Shown here piece by piece: positions 11,613-22,781 of a DNA stretch of 64,000 bases. Each line of letters begins with the position of its first letter. Position 1 is the first letter of the stretch. Under the pieces are notes generated by a model that saw only the letters and a list, made by a program, of their open reading frames with translations, did not search any database and was not told the origin of the DNA. Made by a program: the position numbers and the translations under genes. The DNA comes from Zhengitettix transpicula. Lineage: Eukaryota > Arthropoda > Insecta > Orthoptera > Tetrigidae. The stretch covers positions 59,533,619 to 59,597,618 of the forward strand of contig CM073596.1 in the NCBI GenBank assembly GCA_037074705.1, written 5' to 3'.

Positions 11613-12111
11613 TCAGATGTCAAATTTTTAGTCCTGCAAAATATTCCATATATTCATCTGTTCTTTCCTATCTCAGGTAAATGCTTTACAGTTTGTCTCC
11701 TGAGAAATCCTTTCCTCATCTATTTTATATTCCGACTCACTGTAAGCAAATTTTAGTAAAAATTATTTCCTTACTTTAACAAAAAACAAAAATTAATTTT
11801 GAAAAATATATTAAAATATTTCATTACGCTTGATTTCTTTGAATTTTAAATTTGTGTTAGTTTAATCCTCAATTATACTTTCTTTACATTTAATAATAAT
11901 TTTTTGTGCCCCTATGGGTTCCTCCTTATCACCGTTCTTTCCTGAAACTGTAATGAGGGACTTGTCTTAAAAAAACTTACAATTAAACGTATGGGTTTGT
12001 TGACAAAAAAAACTAATTTTCTATTACCCCATTCTGAGAAATTGGATGAATTAATGTCGGTAATTTAATAAGTATTTTTCATATATTAAATTTTTTTTAA
12101 ACAATATTTAT
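11613..12111. other. No gene recognised
   Basis: AT-rich sequence leading to the left arm of the inverted repeat at 12112. No feature supported. Confidence 0.4.
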
Positions 12112-12162
12112 AATTAACTCTTAGTCCGGAGATTTTACAGTTGTGATAATTTAACATAATAA
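12112..12162 (+). repeat. Left arm of 51-bp inverted repeat
   Basis: AATTAACTCTTAGTCCGGAG and what follows is the reverse complement of 12729-12779, with two mismatches by eye. Both outer ends carry TTAA then CTCTTAGTCC, as in terminal inverted repeats of a DNA transposon. The retroposon copy lies between the arms. Confidence 0.85.
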
Positions 12163-12196
12163 AAGTATTTACAAATTTATTATGTTTAATGATAGG

Positions 12197-12728
12197 GCCT
12201 GCGAGAGCTATTCTCTCGCAAGTAGAGCCTTGTAGGAGAGACACGAAGGGGTTACCTTTGGGGATGCCTTTTCCTCTCTCTCCGTTTTAGAACTAAGGTT
12301 CCCACAAGCCGAGGCACCTCGGCCTGTTCTGAGAGGTGTATGTTCCGGGGTCACAGACCTTGGGCATACGGTAAGAGTTGTCCGCTGTTCCCATTGGTAC
12401 ACTCGGCCAGCTGTCTCCTAAACTGGTCGAGGAACGGAGAAGGGAATGCTGCGTCCCCACAGCAAACTCCTCTCCCGCTATCGGAAAGGGCGTGGGACAA
12501 GTACCCAATGTCCGACCTACCCGATGCAGGTTTTTCTAAGGTTTTCCCTGCATTTCTTTAGGCGAATGCCGGGTAGGATCCTTAAACTATAGCCCGGGGC
12601 CCCTAGTTAACCCTTGGCTACCTTCCTCTACCCTTCCGCATCCCACCTTTCAAATCCCTTCCTGTGTTACTAAAAGGGAGTTGCCACCATGTGGATTACC
12701 CTCATGTAGCCTGTTGCCCTAAAAAAAA
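12197..12728 (+). mobile_element. SINE-like retroposon, full length
   Basis: A complete copy. The 5' hairpin (CCTGCGAGAGCTATTCTCTCGC) begins at 12198, and the GCCACCATGTGGATTACC-type 3' end is followed by CCCTAAAAAAAA. It sits between two inverted arms (12112-12162 and 12729-12779). Its A-tail touches the right arm exactly. No direct target duplication is visible, which would be expected if the arms arose as part of a larger foldback unit. Confidence 0.93.
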
Positions 12729-12779
12729 TTATTACGTTAAATTATCACAACTGTAAAGTCTCCGGACTAAGAGTTAATT
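12729..12779 (-). repeat. Right arm of 51-bp inverted repeat
   Basis: The mirror of 12112-12162, beginning immediately after the retroposon A-tail. Reading outward it ends CCGGACTAAGAGTTAATT. Confidence 0.85.
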
Positions 12780-14136
12780 TTAATAATTTTTTTAAAAAAA
12801 AGTCAGTTATGAATTTGATATTGAGTTGGTCTTGAATTTTTTTTAAAAGTGTGAATCTTCCGTCGAGATTATTTTAAAACCTTTAATTTGGTTTAACTAA
12901 TCTTCTTTCACATGTAGAGTTTTAAATTTTAAATCTAATCATTCAGTTAATCCAAAAAAAAAGGCCATGGTTTTTTTAAGAATATTAATTTTGTTGACAA
13001 AGCTTTGTTATTTTCTGATATATCACGTCATACTTTTACATTAAGTTTGCATTCATAATTATAACACCTAATTATTATCCTATTGATTTTATTGTGAAAA
13101 TAGTTAATATTAATAAACTGTTTGCTTATAAAATGGGCGTAATTTTTTTTAACGCCTTTTGCATTTTTTTCCATTGGCACAAAATAATTTCGGTTAATAA
13201 CTTCGTGTTTTTGATACAACTGGTCCTTTACTGCTATGGCTATTCTTTTTGTTCTGTAAAATAATTTTATAAATAGCGTTGATTTATTTTTGGATTTTTT
13301 ACGGTTCATCTTTTCTCTGTAAAAATCCCAGTCAAGGGTACAATTCATCGATATATGATATTATAATCCTGCTTTGGTAATAAAACCTTTGTAATATTCC
13401 AGAGCCCTCGCTAGTTAATAAGGATTCCGAGTGGCGGGGAATGAATACAATAAGCTCAATGGCTAGAAAGGGGCCGGATTCCTCGAGCACTAAGAGCGCC
13501 TTTGAGCGAGAAACAAGTCCGGGTTTTTATTGGCTGTTATCGCAGGTTCTTCTCCAGAGGCAAAGTGGTCGTTGCATCCGAATGCACGATTCAGTCTGCA
13601 GTTAGCGGAGGTCTAAATGACTTCATTCCTCCAAACCACCGCCGCCATGGTCTCGAAAGGAAGAAAGTGCGTGGGAGGAGTGCTGGCAGTTTTATAGCCC
13701 ACGGTTAATATCAGGAACGAGGATGAGAGGGGCGGGGAGACGAAGACGAGTCCCTCCTCGGTTAATGGCCATTCGCAAGAATCCGCGTGGCCTCGAGAGT
13801 ATTTCAATTCGGGTTACTGAACTGTCGTGACCTCAGCGGATGTCCTCGGGTTTTATTAACGTCCCCCCCCCCGCCAAAGGAGAGGTAAAGTTTGTCTCCA
13901 GTCATCATCATTCATGACTCATTTTTTATGTCTCAACCCCATCCTGTTCTACTTCATTTTAATTCCATCTCACAACTTAATTATCTGATTTAGGAAAAAT
14001 ACATCTCAACTTAATAGAAATTTTGTTTGATAATGTCTCGCAATGCTAACGTTTCGTTCCTACATGACAAGAAGAAATTGTATTTACGTACAGTTTCCAA
14101 TACCCTCCAGATGCTATTAAACCCATTGATAACATC
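12780..14136. other. No gene recognised
   Basis: AT-rich to about 13400, then a mixed GC stretch at 13400-13900 with TCCTCGAGCAC and a C-run near 13862. The 106-codon minus frame at 13028-13348 starts with a true ATG but is Lys/Asn/Ile-rich, as AT-rich DNA gives by chance. I assign no gene. Confidence 0.4.
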
Positions 14137-14667
14137 TTTTTTTTTTAGGGCAACAGGCTACATGAGGGTGATCCACTTTGGGCAACTCCCCTTTAATAGC
14201 ATAGGAAGGGATTTGAAAGGGGGGATGCGGAAGGGTAGAGGAAGGTAGCCAAGGGTGAACTAGGGGCCCCGGGCTGTATTTTAAGGATCCTACCCGGCAA
14301 TCGCCTAAATAAATGCAGGGAAAACCCTAGAAAAACCTGCATCAGGTAGGTCGGACATTGGGTACTTGTCCCACGCCCTTCCGATAGCGGTAGAGGAGTT
14401 TGCTGTGGGGTCGCAGAATTCCATTCTCCGTGCTTCGAACAGTTTAGGAGGCAGCTGGCCGACTGTTCCATTGGGAATAGCGAACAACTCTTACCGTATG
14501 CCCAAGGTCTGTGACTCCGGAACATACACCTCTCAGAACAGGCCGAGGTGCCTCGGCTTGTGGGAACCTTAGTTCAAAACGGAGAGGAAAAGGCATCCCT
14601 CCCCATAGGTAGCCCCTTCGTATCTCTCCTACAAGGTTCTGCCTGCGAGAGAACATCCCTCGCAGAG
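14137..14667 (-). mobile_element. SINE-like retroposon, full length
   Basis: The poly-T at 14137 is the A-tail in reverse. The copy runs through the GCCGAGGTGCCTCGGC palindrome to the 5' hairpin GCGAGAGAACATCCCTCGC. Its 3' end (GGGTGATCCACTTTGGGCAAC on the plus strand) belongs to the CCCAA-type subfamily. Confidence 0.93.
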
Positions 14668-14989
14668 AGAATTCTCTTGGAAACTGCTGTAATTTATTTC
14701 CTTTATTTTTTGTTTAAACTTAAACTCCAGAGCTGCCAAAATAAAATTTGAAAAAATCTCTCTTCGCCCCAGGCCCTTATAGTTCCTATATATACATATA
14801 TAAATGGAGATATTGTCTTAAAATAATTGGATGCTGTGCATATTTAATTACACCAAGAAATCCAATTTTTTTACATTATCTTCCAACAAGTTGTGAGCAG
14901 TAACGGGGCTCTGTAGTTGGTCTATAAGCAGCTTATAGACAACGACGACAGAAGCTTATTACGTACTACAATGTTTCTATTAAGAATGC

Positions 14990-15017
14990 GAAGAAGAAGA
15001 AGAAGAAGAAGAAGAAG
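14990..15017. repeat. (GAA)n microsatellite
   Basis: About nine GAA units. Confidence 0.95.
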
Positions 15018-15285
15018 TGGGTTGAGACGAACGAAGTGCAATTACTAAGAAATTGTTTCTACGGAGCAATTTTTCTTAAAGGGAAAATTATCTAGCTCAA
15101 TCTATTATTCTGTCAACTTATAATAAAAATCCTTGAAGGCCAAGTTGCTAGAAATTTTGTGGTAGTTCTTTCCTTATTAAGACCGCAGCCCCTGAAAGTC
15201 TCTCTGGATGTATCCGCTTCCTCGGCAGCACACTTAGAGAACCTTTAATTATTCTCTCACTTTTTTCTGTTTAATAAATCTAAGT

Positions 15286-15290
<5 letters not shown>

Positions 15291-15329
<39 letters not shown>

Positions 15330-15345
15330 GTATATGTATATGTAT
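15291..15345. repeat. (TA)n followed by (TATATG)n
   Basis: About 16 TA units pass into four copies of a TATATG-type hexamer, a typical interrupted microsatellite. Confidence 0.95.
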
Positions 15346-15424
15346 CTGACCATATTTCATCGTTGCTGTATCCACAATCCATTAGTCTTTAAGTTTTAAA
15401 TTTTTATTTTTTTCTTAATTAAAT

Positions 15425-15745
15425 ATAAAATGACGGACGAGGCTTCAGCTTGTTTAAAACAATTAACCATATAATTCTCTCGTCTATCATTTAAACACTT
15501 TTTCTTTACTTTAAGTTTATTTCTAAATTTTTACTTGTTTAAAATTTATTATAAGTTTTAAAATGAAAAAAAATTAAGTCTGATAGAAAATAATGAATAA
15601 TAAAGATAGTCAATACAGACAAAAACAAAGGGTAATATAAATACCACACAACAAATTTTTTGGGAATCTTGTTCCGTTTTGTCAGGTGCTAAGAAGAGCC
15701 TAGAGAAACACAACTGCGCTGGACAGTTGACAACACTCAAAACGC
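15425..15745 (-). repeat. Long copy of the hammerhead-like repeat family
   Basis: It matches 20840-21180 over about 320 bases. It starts at AAAATGACGGACGAGG, passes through TTTTTCTTTACTT and ATAGAAAATAATGAATAA, and reaches ACCACACAACA...GTCAGGTGC and the CACAACTGCGCTGG end. The hammerhead-like core (15655-15687, minus strand) is damaged: GAAACG is lost and CTGACAA replaces CTGACGA. Two copies about 5 kb apart show the dispersed unit is at least 320 bp and larger than the core motif. Confidence 0.8.
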
Positions 15746-15832
15746 CATGGCTATCTTTTTTATTCATTGTTATAATTTTTTCTCTCGTTTCGTTTTCTGC
15801 AGATGATGGAACATATATTTATCCTCAAAATT

Positions 15833-16169
15833 CATTGGAATAATCGACCAGCTGCTTCCTAAACTGGTCGAGGAACGGAGAAGGGAATGCTGCGTCCCCA
15901 CAGAAAAGTCTTCTCCCGCTATCGGAAGGGCGTGGGACAAGTACCCAACGCCCGACCTATCTTTTCAGGTTTTTCTAGGGTTTTCCCTGCATCACTCTTA
16001 GGCCAATTGCCGGGTAGGATCCTTAAACTATAGCCCTGGGGCCCAAGTTAACCCTTGGCTACCTTCCTCTACCCTTCCGCATTACCACTTTCAAATCCCT
16101 TCCTATGATATTAAAGGGGAGTTGCCACCATGTGGATTACCCTCATGTAGCCTGTTACCCTAAAAAAAA
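15833..16169 (+). mobile_element. SINE-like retroposon, 5'-truncated
   Basis: Begins at CATTGGAATAATCGACCAGC and ends with GTTACCCTAAAAAAAA (GCCACCATGTGG subfamily). It lacks the first about 210 bases of the element. Confidence 0.9.
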
Positions 16170-16804
16170 TCAGTAATCATCCAGGTTTTTTACCGGCTCC
16201 CTTTAATCACCTTGATTCACATAAACGGTTTACTTAGTACCTACAAAATGTCTCTATTATTTGTATCGTTCCTTTATACCTTCTGGTATCTTGGTTTTCA
16301 TGTTGTTTTTTTCCTTTCACAGAATGTATAAAAAAAACTACTTAATCTCAAGGCGAAGAGTTTCGAAACATCGTTCATCAATATTATTTGTTTGTAGTTG
16401 GAAATCCATCGTTATCCTTCCAATTTTGTTTGACTTTTACTTAATATCCTTAGCATTTTTTCCATACGTGATTTTATTTTTGGAAAACTTCCATATTTAT
16501 TTTCCTGTTTAGATTAATAAATTTCATTAGGACTGTAATGTGTCAGACATTACATATTGTAATATATAAAAATTGGCGTGTTTTTATGAGTATGAGAACG
16601 TTTTTTTCCCTCGTAGGGGGTGGGTGCGGTGTGGAAAGGAAGTGGCACTATATAAAAATATGAGGAATTGACCGATATCAGAGTCAAATAAATAATTGCA
16701 GGGGGTTGATAGGAATAAGGCTCCTATCGATTTTTTATTAATGCCCCTAAACCCGCATGGATGAGCGGTGGGGGTGGAAAAGGGGAGGCAACATAAAATT
16801 AAAT
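16170..16804. other. No gene recognised
   Basis: The plus-strand open frame at 16261-16512 is Phe/Ile-rich, as AT-rich DNA gives. No feature supported. Confidence 0.35.
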
Positions 16805-16905
16805 TAAAAATTCATCGAGGTTAGTCTTGGAGTCACCGAGTTTAATTATGACATTCACCATGTCGGTTCAGTTCAAGTTCAAACATCTAGGGGTGTGGGT
16901 GAAAA
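16805..16905 (+). mobile_element. Helitron-like family fragment
   Basis: GGAGTCACCGAGTTTAATTATGACATTCA and a following GGTGTGGGTG match the core of the family seen at 18664, 22295 and 43965. Only this inner part is present. Confidence 0.55.
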
Positions 16906-16980
16906 AGGTAGTGACGCCAAAACAATTCAGAAACGACCTAGTTTGGTGTCGATTCGAAAGTTTTTGTGCTGGTCTAGTTG

Positions 16981-16982
<2 letters not shown>

Positions 16983-17031
<49 letters not shown>
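16983..17031. repeat. (AT)n microsatellite
   Basis: About 24 AT units directly upstream of a truncated retroposon copy. Confidence 0.97.
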
Positions 17032-17034
<3 letters not shown>

Positions 17035-17044
17035 ACATTTCAAT

Positions 17045-17289
17045 ATATCGGAAGGGCGTGGGACAAGTACCCAATGCCCGACCTACCTGATTCAGGTTTT
17101 TCTAGGGTTTGTCCTGCATTTCTTTAGGCGAATGCCGGGTAGGATCCTTAAACCATAGCCCTGGGGCCCTAGTTAACCCTTGGCTACCTCCTTCTACCTT
17201 TCCGCATCCCCCCTTTCAAATCCCTTCCTATGCTATCCAAGTAGCCACTATTTGGATTACCCTTATGTAGCCTGTTGCCCTAAAAAAAA
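17045..17289 (+). mobile_element. SINE-like retroposon, truncated at TATCGG
   Basis: Only the 3' 245 bases, beginning TATCGGAAGGGCG, the same break seen at 28800. CAATATAT occurs at 17041-17048 and again directly after the A-tail at 17290-17297. This is a possible 8-bp target duplication, but the AT-rich setting makes it weak. Confidence 0.9.
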
Positions 17290-17297
17290 CAATATAT

Positions 17298-18663
17298 TTG
17301 GTATCTTCTTCAAGTAACTTCCTAAATAGGAGGAACTTACAAATGATTAGATTCGTAGCTTAATCGTACAAAGTAAACGAAGGCAAAAACAAAAGCACAC
17401 AAAAAGAGTTTACCAGTTATCGTAAGAGTTCAGCCTCTTCATCATGACGCCGAGGGGTGGGGAAAAAAAACTGGACACCGCCGGTCGATGATAGAAAAAA
17501 AAATATCAATGAGATATATATAAATATATGAAAATTCAATAATAAATAATACGTTTCAAATTATTTATTCCGAATGGATTTGTATTATCTGGCAACGTCG
17601 CTTTGCTATACGTTTGCTTCGTTTGTACTGAATCCGTCTAGTGATCCGAATAGTGGAATTAAAATTTATGTTTGGGAGGGGGGGGGGGGCGGTTTTAATT
17701 ACTTAAAGCTTTGACCGCATTTCTTGGTATTTTCCCCACTTGCCTCCGGGAAGTCTTCCGGACGCAACTATTTCACGAGTCGTCGCTGCTTCTGCGAGGA
17801 AGATGTGCATGTTTTTTTCCGCGGCACAAAGTTTCCACAATTCCCCTTTAACGAAGTCTTCCAGCTGAAGGAACACACTTCCTTGACGAGGCCCCGTGTT
17901 TATCTTACTCGAACAAGTTTTACACTAGACACGCCCGCGCTCTCTCCACCGCAAACACCAGGTAAACTCCCTCACTGTTTCCTCCCTACAATAGAATCGC
18001 AGCTCCTCTACACTGAAATATTTGTTTGTTTCAAAAAGTATATTTTAACATCTTCGTGAAATTAATTTCAGCTTATATTTTAGAGGTCCCATAACAACCT
18101 GTTTTTCTTTTTGTCTCGGGGAAAACCTTTAAAGTTTAATTATAATGATCCTGAAATAAAAGGATTTCTAATATTCGAAAGCGGACTTTATAGGACTGAA
18201 CAGAAAAATCACGGAGACTGATTAAATGCGAAAATTTCATTTTCCAACGATATTAGGTAACATAAATAATCATTTCATCCTCACAATGATTATCTTTGGA
18301 TGAACAACAAGTAATTTTGTCAACGTCAGAACCTTTTAATCCTTTTATGCCAATACCTTATTTATAAAAAATTTTATATAGTAATGTTATATAATTACTA
18401 AAGTAGTATCAAAGTGTATGCATTAAAATAAACAAAGGTATGTTATGACTATTATAATCCCCGAAAAATTGTCGGTCTTATCCGACAAGTAAGAATTTGC
18501 GATTCTACATTTTTAATTCCCTTTAAGATTTTTGTCCGTTTTGCACTGTCAGCGTTTCTGTTTCTGTAATTTTAGTTTATCTTTATTCTATTTACTCTAG
18601 TTGTCTTTATAAGTTCGATGTTTCAGTATCGATATTTTTTTTAAAAATATAACACATAGACTT
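17298..18663. other. No gene recognised
   Basis: Unique sequence with a G-run near 17680. The plus frame at 17724-18059 has no domain. Confidence 0.4.
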
Positions 18664-19200
18664 TCAGTGTGTTTGTATGTGTGGGTGTTCCACGTACAAA
18701 TCTACACCCGTAAAGAAAATTAGACCAAATTTCGTACAAGGTTTTCCTTTCGATCCAGAAACAAACACTGTGGGTGGGCAATACACTGCTACAACCCCCC
18801 CCCCCACGAGCGAGGGTGGACGGAAGTGGAAATAATCAAACATGCTTAAACGGCCGATATTTTTCGTCGGGATAAATATTTTTCCGGGGGTCACTTAGGT
18901 TAATAGTATTATTACCAATGCTTTCTGTGTATAATTTCAACCCCTTTCGGCAAGTTGGGTGGTGGTGGAGCTGCGTTACAAAAAAAATAACGGGAAAAGA
19001 ACCGAGATTGGAGTCAAATCCAGGGTTATGGATGTCGCTGAGTTTAATTATGACATTCAACTTGCCGTTTAACCCTCAGGGGTGGGGTGTGGCATTTATC
19101 AGACATGTTAAAACGGCCGTCGAAATAGACTTTTTCTGGGTCAATGTGATAGGTAGTGATTCTCCCGATATTTTTGTGTATAATTTAAACCGAAATATTT
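18664..19200 (+). mobile_element. Helitron-like element, internal part
   Basis: Shares with 22295-22781 and 43965-45160 the ordered blocks: TTTCGATCC-GAAACAAACACTGTGGG, a C-run plus GGGTGGAAATAATCAAACATG, GGCCGATATTT, GTGTATAATTTCAACCCC, GAGATTGGAGTCAAAT and GGATGTCGCTGAGTTTAATTATGAC. After this it starts a second partial round (GTTAAAACGGCCG, TCTCCCGATATTTTTGTGTATAATTT). No hairpin-CTAG end is found, so it is incomplete at 3'. Confidence 0.7.
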
Positions 19201-19348
19201 AAGAAGACTTAACCAACTAAGGACAAATTATACTCAAGGTTGATCAGAACGATAATATAAATGCATGTAAATATCTCTGTATAAAACCATCATAGATGTT
19301 TTGTCAGGACGAGAAAATCTTTTAGATAATAAGTTAATCGATAATTAC

Positions 19349-19547
19349 CTACCTACCTATCTGATGCAGGTTTTCTAGGGTTTGTCCTGCTTCACTTTTA
19401 GGTGAATTGCCGGTTAGGAACCTTAAACTGCAGCCCGGGGGTTCCTAGTTAATTCTTGGCTGCCTCCCTCTACCTTTCCTATGCTATTAAAGGGGAGTTT
19501 CCACCACGTGGTTTGCCCTCATGTAGCCTTCTACCCCCTCAAAAAAA
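19349..19547 (+). mobile_element. SINE-like retroposon, 5'-truncated and diverged
   Basis: Begins near CTACCTATCTGATGCAGG and ends CCCCCTCAAAAAAA. Several substitutions (GGTTAGGAACCTTAAACTGC for GGGTAGGATCC...) and a missing CGCATCCCCCCTTTC block mark it as older than most copies. Confidence 0.85.
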
Positions 19548-20309
19548 TATAAAATATTTTTTGAGATTATATTTAGTGGTGTTATGGGAATTAATCTCGA
19601 TAAAAAAATAATATGAATGACATTTGACGTATCAAATATAACCCTATTACATTGTGAGCCTTTACCTGTAGTACAGTATGACAAAAAGTTTCATCTTTAA
19701 AAGTAGAGTAACCGTAAATTTCATCCAACGACAAGTACTTCAAAAACTATCTCTCTCTCTCTCTCTCTCTCTCTGCCAACTATCTCTTTCCAATGTAATG
19801 AAGAGCAGCCACACAGTGGCACTCAGCTTCGCACATTTCCGATAACGGTAATGACGTGTCGTTTCTGCGGAGCCTGTGCAAGATCCGATTAGCATCGACA
19901 TCGTCTTGCCCATGAATTATTAATACACTTAGGCTGACCCCTAGCCGCATTTCAGGGGGCAGCGGACATAGAAATGAAGTGTAACTGTTATGGCACAGGT
20001 GAGCCTCCGCTCCAAATCCTGTTCAATATTAAACAACAACATGCACAGATAGACACGAACCTCCCCCGCATTAGACGATAAACACAGTCGCTGTTGTTTT
20101 TAAGTGGAAATGTTCCTTAACTGGGAAGTAATCAAGGGTTGTTTTAGGAGAGTTTGTTGCTGGTACCCCGAAAGAAAACCGAATAAACGTGGTTTGTATA
20201 GTGCTAAAAAAAATTCTCCTCCTAAATTAAACCACACGAATACTCCACATGTGTTTTTAACGACAAAAATAAACTTAAAGTCCTTGATTTAAACGTTATC
20301 TATCTTTTA
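19548..20309. other. No gene recognised
   Basis: Contains a (TC)n tract at 19748-19774. After it, about 19790-20000 is a mixed-composition, non-repetitive stretch. That would be the place to test for cross-species conservation. No exon signature is visible. Confidence 0.4.
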
Positions 20310-20580
20310 CGACTCATAGAAAATAATGAATAAGAAAGATAGCCAAATACAGACAAAAAAATAAAGGGGTAATATAAATTCCACACAACGTTTCTGGGAT
20401 CCTTGTTACCTTTCGTCAGGTGCTAAGAAGAGCCTAGAGTGACACAACTGCACTGGTCAGTTGACAACACTCAAAAGCTCTTCTATTTCAATAAGTAGAA
20501 AATAAGGTCATTAAATAAATACCACACGTCGTTTCTGCAAACCTTGTTGCTTTCGTCAGGTGTTAAAAAAATCTTACGTT
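20310..20580 (-). repeat. Hammerhead-like repeat, two motifs 140 bp apart
   Basis: The first motif (20384-20422, minus strand) reads GTG/CAC stem I, CTGACGA, a G-rich/C-rich stem II, and GAAACGTTGTG. The second (20524-20563) reads ACAC, CTGACGA, GCAA/TTGC stem II, GAAACGAC, GTGT. Between them lies CACAACTGCACTGGTCAGTTG. The same two-motif arrangement recurs at 21010-21290, so the pair is a unit. Confidence 0.75.
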
Positions 20581-20802
20581 AGAGCTTTGTAAACGAAAAC
20601 TCCGCAACAAACCAGGTGACTTATTCAAAAGCGAAGATATTTTTTTACAAAATGTATTTTTGAGACATTTCACTTCTCGAAATTATTATAAAAATAATAA
20701 AAAAAGTTATATATATGTGTGTGTACGCCATTGTAAAATCTGTACAATTAATTAGACAATGTATTTTAGTAAGTAGGAAAAAAAAGTGATAAAATAAATA
20801 CC

Positions 20803-20842
20803 ACACGTCATTTCTGCAAACCTTGTTGCTTTCGTCAGGTGT
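20803..20842 (-). ncRNA. Hammerhead-like RNA motif (ACAC/GTGT type)
   Basis: Minus strand: ACAC, CTGACGA, AA, GCAA-loop-TTGC, A, then GAAA followed by TGACGTGTGG, with GTGT able to pair with ACAC. The base after GAAA is altered relative to 20524-20563, so this copy is slightly degenerate. It is followed on the plus strand by the 240-bp segment shared with 15425-15745. Confidence 0.45.
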
Positions 20843-21009
20843 AAAATGACGGACGAGGTTTCAGATTGTTCAAAACAATTAACCATACTCTCCATAAGTC
20901 ATCGATCCTCTCGTCTTTCATTTTAAAACTTTTTCTTTACTTCAACTTTGTTTCTTAATTTTTACTTTTTTTAAATTCATTATAATTTTTAAAATGAAAA
21001 AATTTACTT

Positions 21010-21290
21010 CTGATAGAAAATAATGAATAAGAAAGATAGCCAATTCTAACAAAAAAAAAGGGGGGGTTATATAAGTACCACACAACGTTTCTGGGATCCT
21101 TGGTCCCCTTTCGTCAGGTGCTAAGAAGAGCCTAGAGCGACACAACTGCACTGGTCAGTTGACAACACTCAAAAGCCCTATTATTTCAATAAATAGAAGA
21201 TAAAACTAAGGAGATAAAATAAATACCACACGTCGTTTCTGCAAACCTTGTTGCTTTCGTCAGGTGTAAAAATCTTATGTAAAGAGCTTT
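21010..21290 (-). repeat. Hammerhead-like repeat, second two-motif copy
   Basis: Motifs at 21081-21120 (CAC, CTGACGA, GGGGA.../...ATCCC stem II, GAAACGTT, GTG) and 21228-21267 (ACAC, CTGACGA, GCAA/TTGC, GAAACGAC, GTGT) lie 147 bp apart. It closely parallels 20310-20580. The earlier motif at 20803 makes three in line on the same strand here. Confidence 0.75.
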
Positions 21291-21295
21291 GTGAA

Positions 21296-21445
21296 CGAGA
21301 AACCTCTAGGCTCTTCTTAACTCCCGACGAAAGCAAAATGGATCCCAGAAACGTTGTGTGGTGTTTCTATTAGCCTCTTTTTTTGTTTGTCTGAATTGGC
21401 TATTATTTCTTATTCACTTTGTTTTCTTTCTATCAGTCAGTCCTC
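21296..21445 (+). repeat. Hammerhead-like repeat, inverted copy
   Basis: This lies in opposite orientation to the neighbouring copies. CTAGGCTCTTCTTAACTCCCGACGAAAG leads to GGATCCCAGAAACGTTGTGTGG and TTGTCTGAATTGGCTA. The core is CCGACGA instead of CTGACGA and stem I is changed, so it is degenerate. Confidence 0.7.
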
Positions 21446-22294
21446 GATACGTTGGTTTAAAGTATCCCTGATTGTTACCTCAAATTTTTAAGGCACAATC
21501 TCTACGATATGTTTTTCGTAGGAATAATGATCTCAGGATCGTTTTTATCTCTCTAACGTGCCGTTTCGTGACATAATCCTCTATTTTCTACCCGGCACTA
21601 TCTCTCTTTATCTCAGGAGGAAATGGCGTCTTGTCCATAATGGCTCGGCCTGTCTCTGGAGTCAGATATCTGACCTCACCCTCTCCAGAAAGTGGGAAGG
21701 AACTATCAATTGCTTGCGTAGGAGGATGAGGTTACCCTTTCTGAACTGACTGGAGGGCGTGAAGCCGTGAGTGGCGTCCCTTCTAAACCACCCCCCCCCC
21801 CCCCCACCAGTCGACAAAGGAAACAAAAACACTTGCCGAGGGCGTTGTGAATGATTCCAGTTACTTTCACAACAGACAAATTGACGTACAGAGAATTATT
21901 ACTCTTCGAAAAATTAATAAACCTCGTTATTTATTAATATATTTAATCTTTTTGGTCCTTAATTCAGTATTCCGTTTCATATGTAAGAACTGATTTGTCT
22001 ATTATTAATTAACGCTGGCTTTTGTAGTCAAATATAATTTCCGCCACTACATAAATTCCCTCTGCATTTTATCATTCTAAATGCTGATGTGAAGCCATAT
22101 TAGTCCTCGAGACGTTGATTCTTCTCTCTGTAATACCGAAGATGAAATTCCAGAAATAAAGCTGCGACTATGGAACGAGGATTTCAAAGAAAAATTAAGT
22201 CTAATAAGTGGAATATTGAAGGATATTATAATTAAAAAATAATCTGAATCATTATCAAGGTCCTAATACGTAAACAGGATTGAAGAATAAATCT
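21446..22294. other. No gene recognised
   Basis: Contains a C-run near 21790-21806. The frame at 21558-21749 has no domain. Nothing else supported. Confidence 0.4.
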
Positions 22295-22781
22295 AATCAA
22301 TAAAATGGACTGTATGTTTTGTGTTTTTGTGAGTATGTCCCGTATCCGGAAACAAACACTGTGAGGGTGGGGTTGGGAAATTTTCAATCATCATATATTT
22401 GTCTCGAATAAATATTTTTAGGGGGGTCAATGAGACTGGCAGTGTTTCTCCCGACGTTGTCCTTTTCGGCACAGCAGGTTTGCACCCTCATGGCGTTACA
22501 TAAAAATGACGTGAAAAAAAAACGAGATTTGAGTCAAATCCCGGGGCTATGGATGTCGTTGAGTTTTAATTATGAATTTCCTGTTAAGTTAATCATCCAC
22601 CCCCCCCCCCCATGAGTGGGGGGAAAACAATGCGTGTATGTATTTGTGCTTCTCTAAAGGCATTGATGGGTTATGATGACGTAGGCTGTATCACTTTTTG
22701 ACTAATAGATTCCTGTAGAATTAAATACTTTTTTCGAGATTATAAAAATAAATACCCGGGCAATGCTTGGAGCCCAGCTAG
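22295..22781 (+). mobile_element. Helitron-like non-autonomous element
   Basis: It carries the family blocks (CCGGAAACAAACACTGTG, GAATAAATATTTTTAGGGG, TCAAATCCCGGGGCTATGG, GTTGAGTTTTAATTATGA). Its 3' terminus is ATACCCGGGCAATGCTTGG (hairpin 22754-22770), then AGCCCAG and CTAG at 22778-22781, followed by T. A subterminal hairpin plus CTRR end and a following T are Helitron hallmarks. No Rep/helicase coding is visible, so it would be non-autonomous. The 5' end is not defined. Confidence 0.65.

Noticed and set aside
13028..13348. 106-codon minus frame with a true ATG
   Set aside because: Lys/Asn/Ile-rich composition expected of AT-rich DNA; no domain or splice context.
16868..17074. Minus frame with long Ile-Tyr repeat
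   Set aside because: Encoded by the (AT)n microsatellite.
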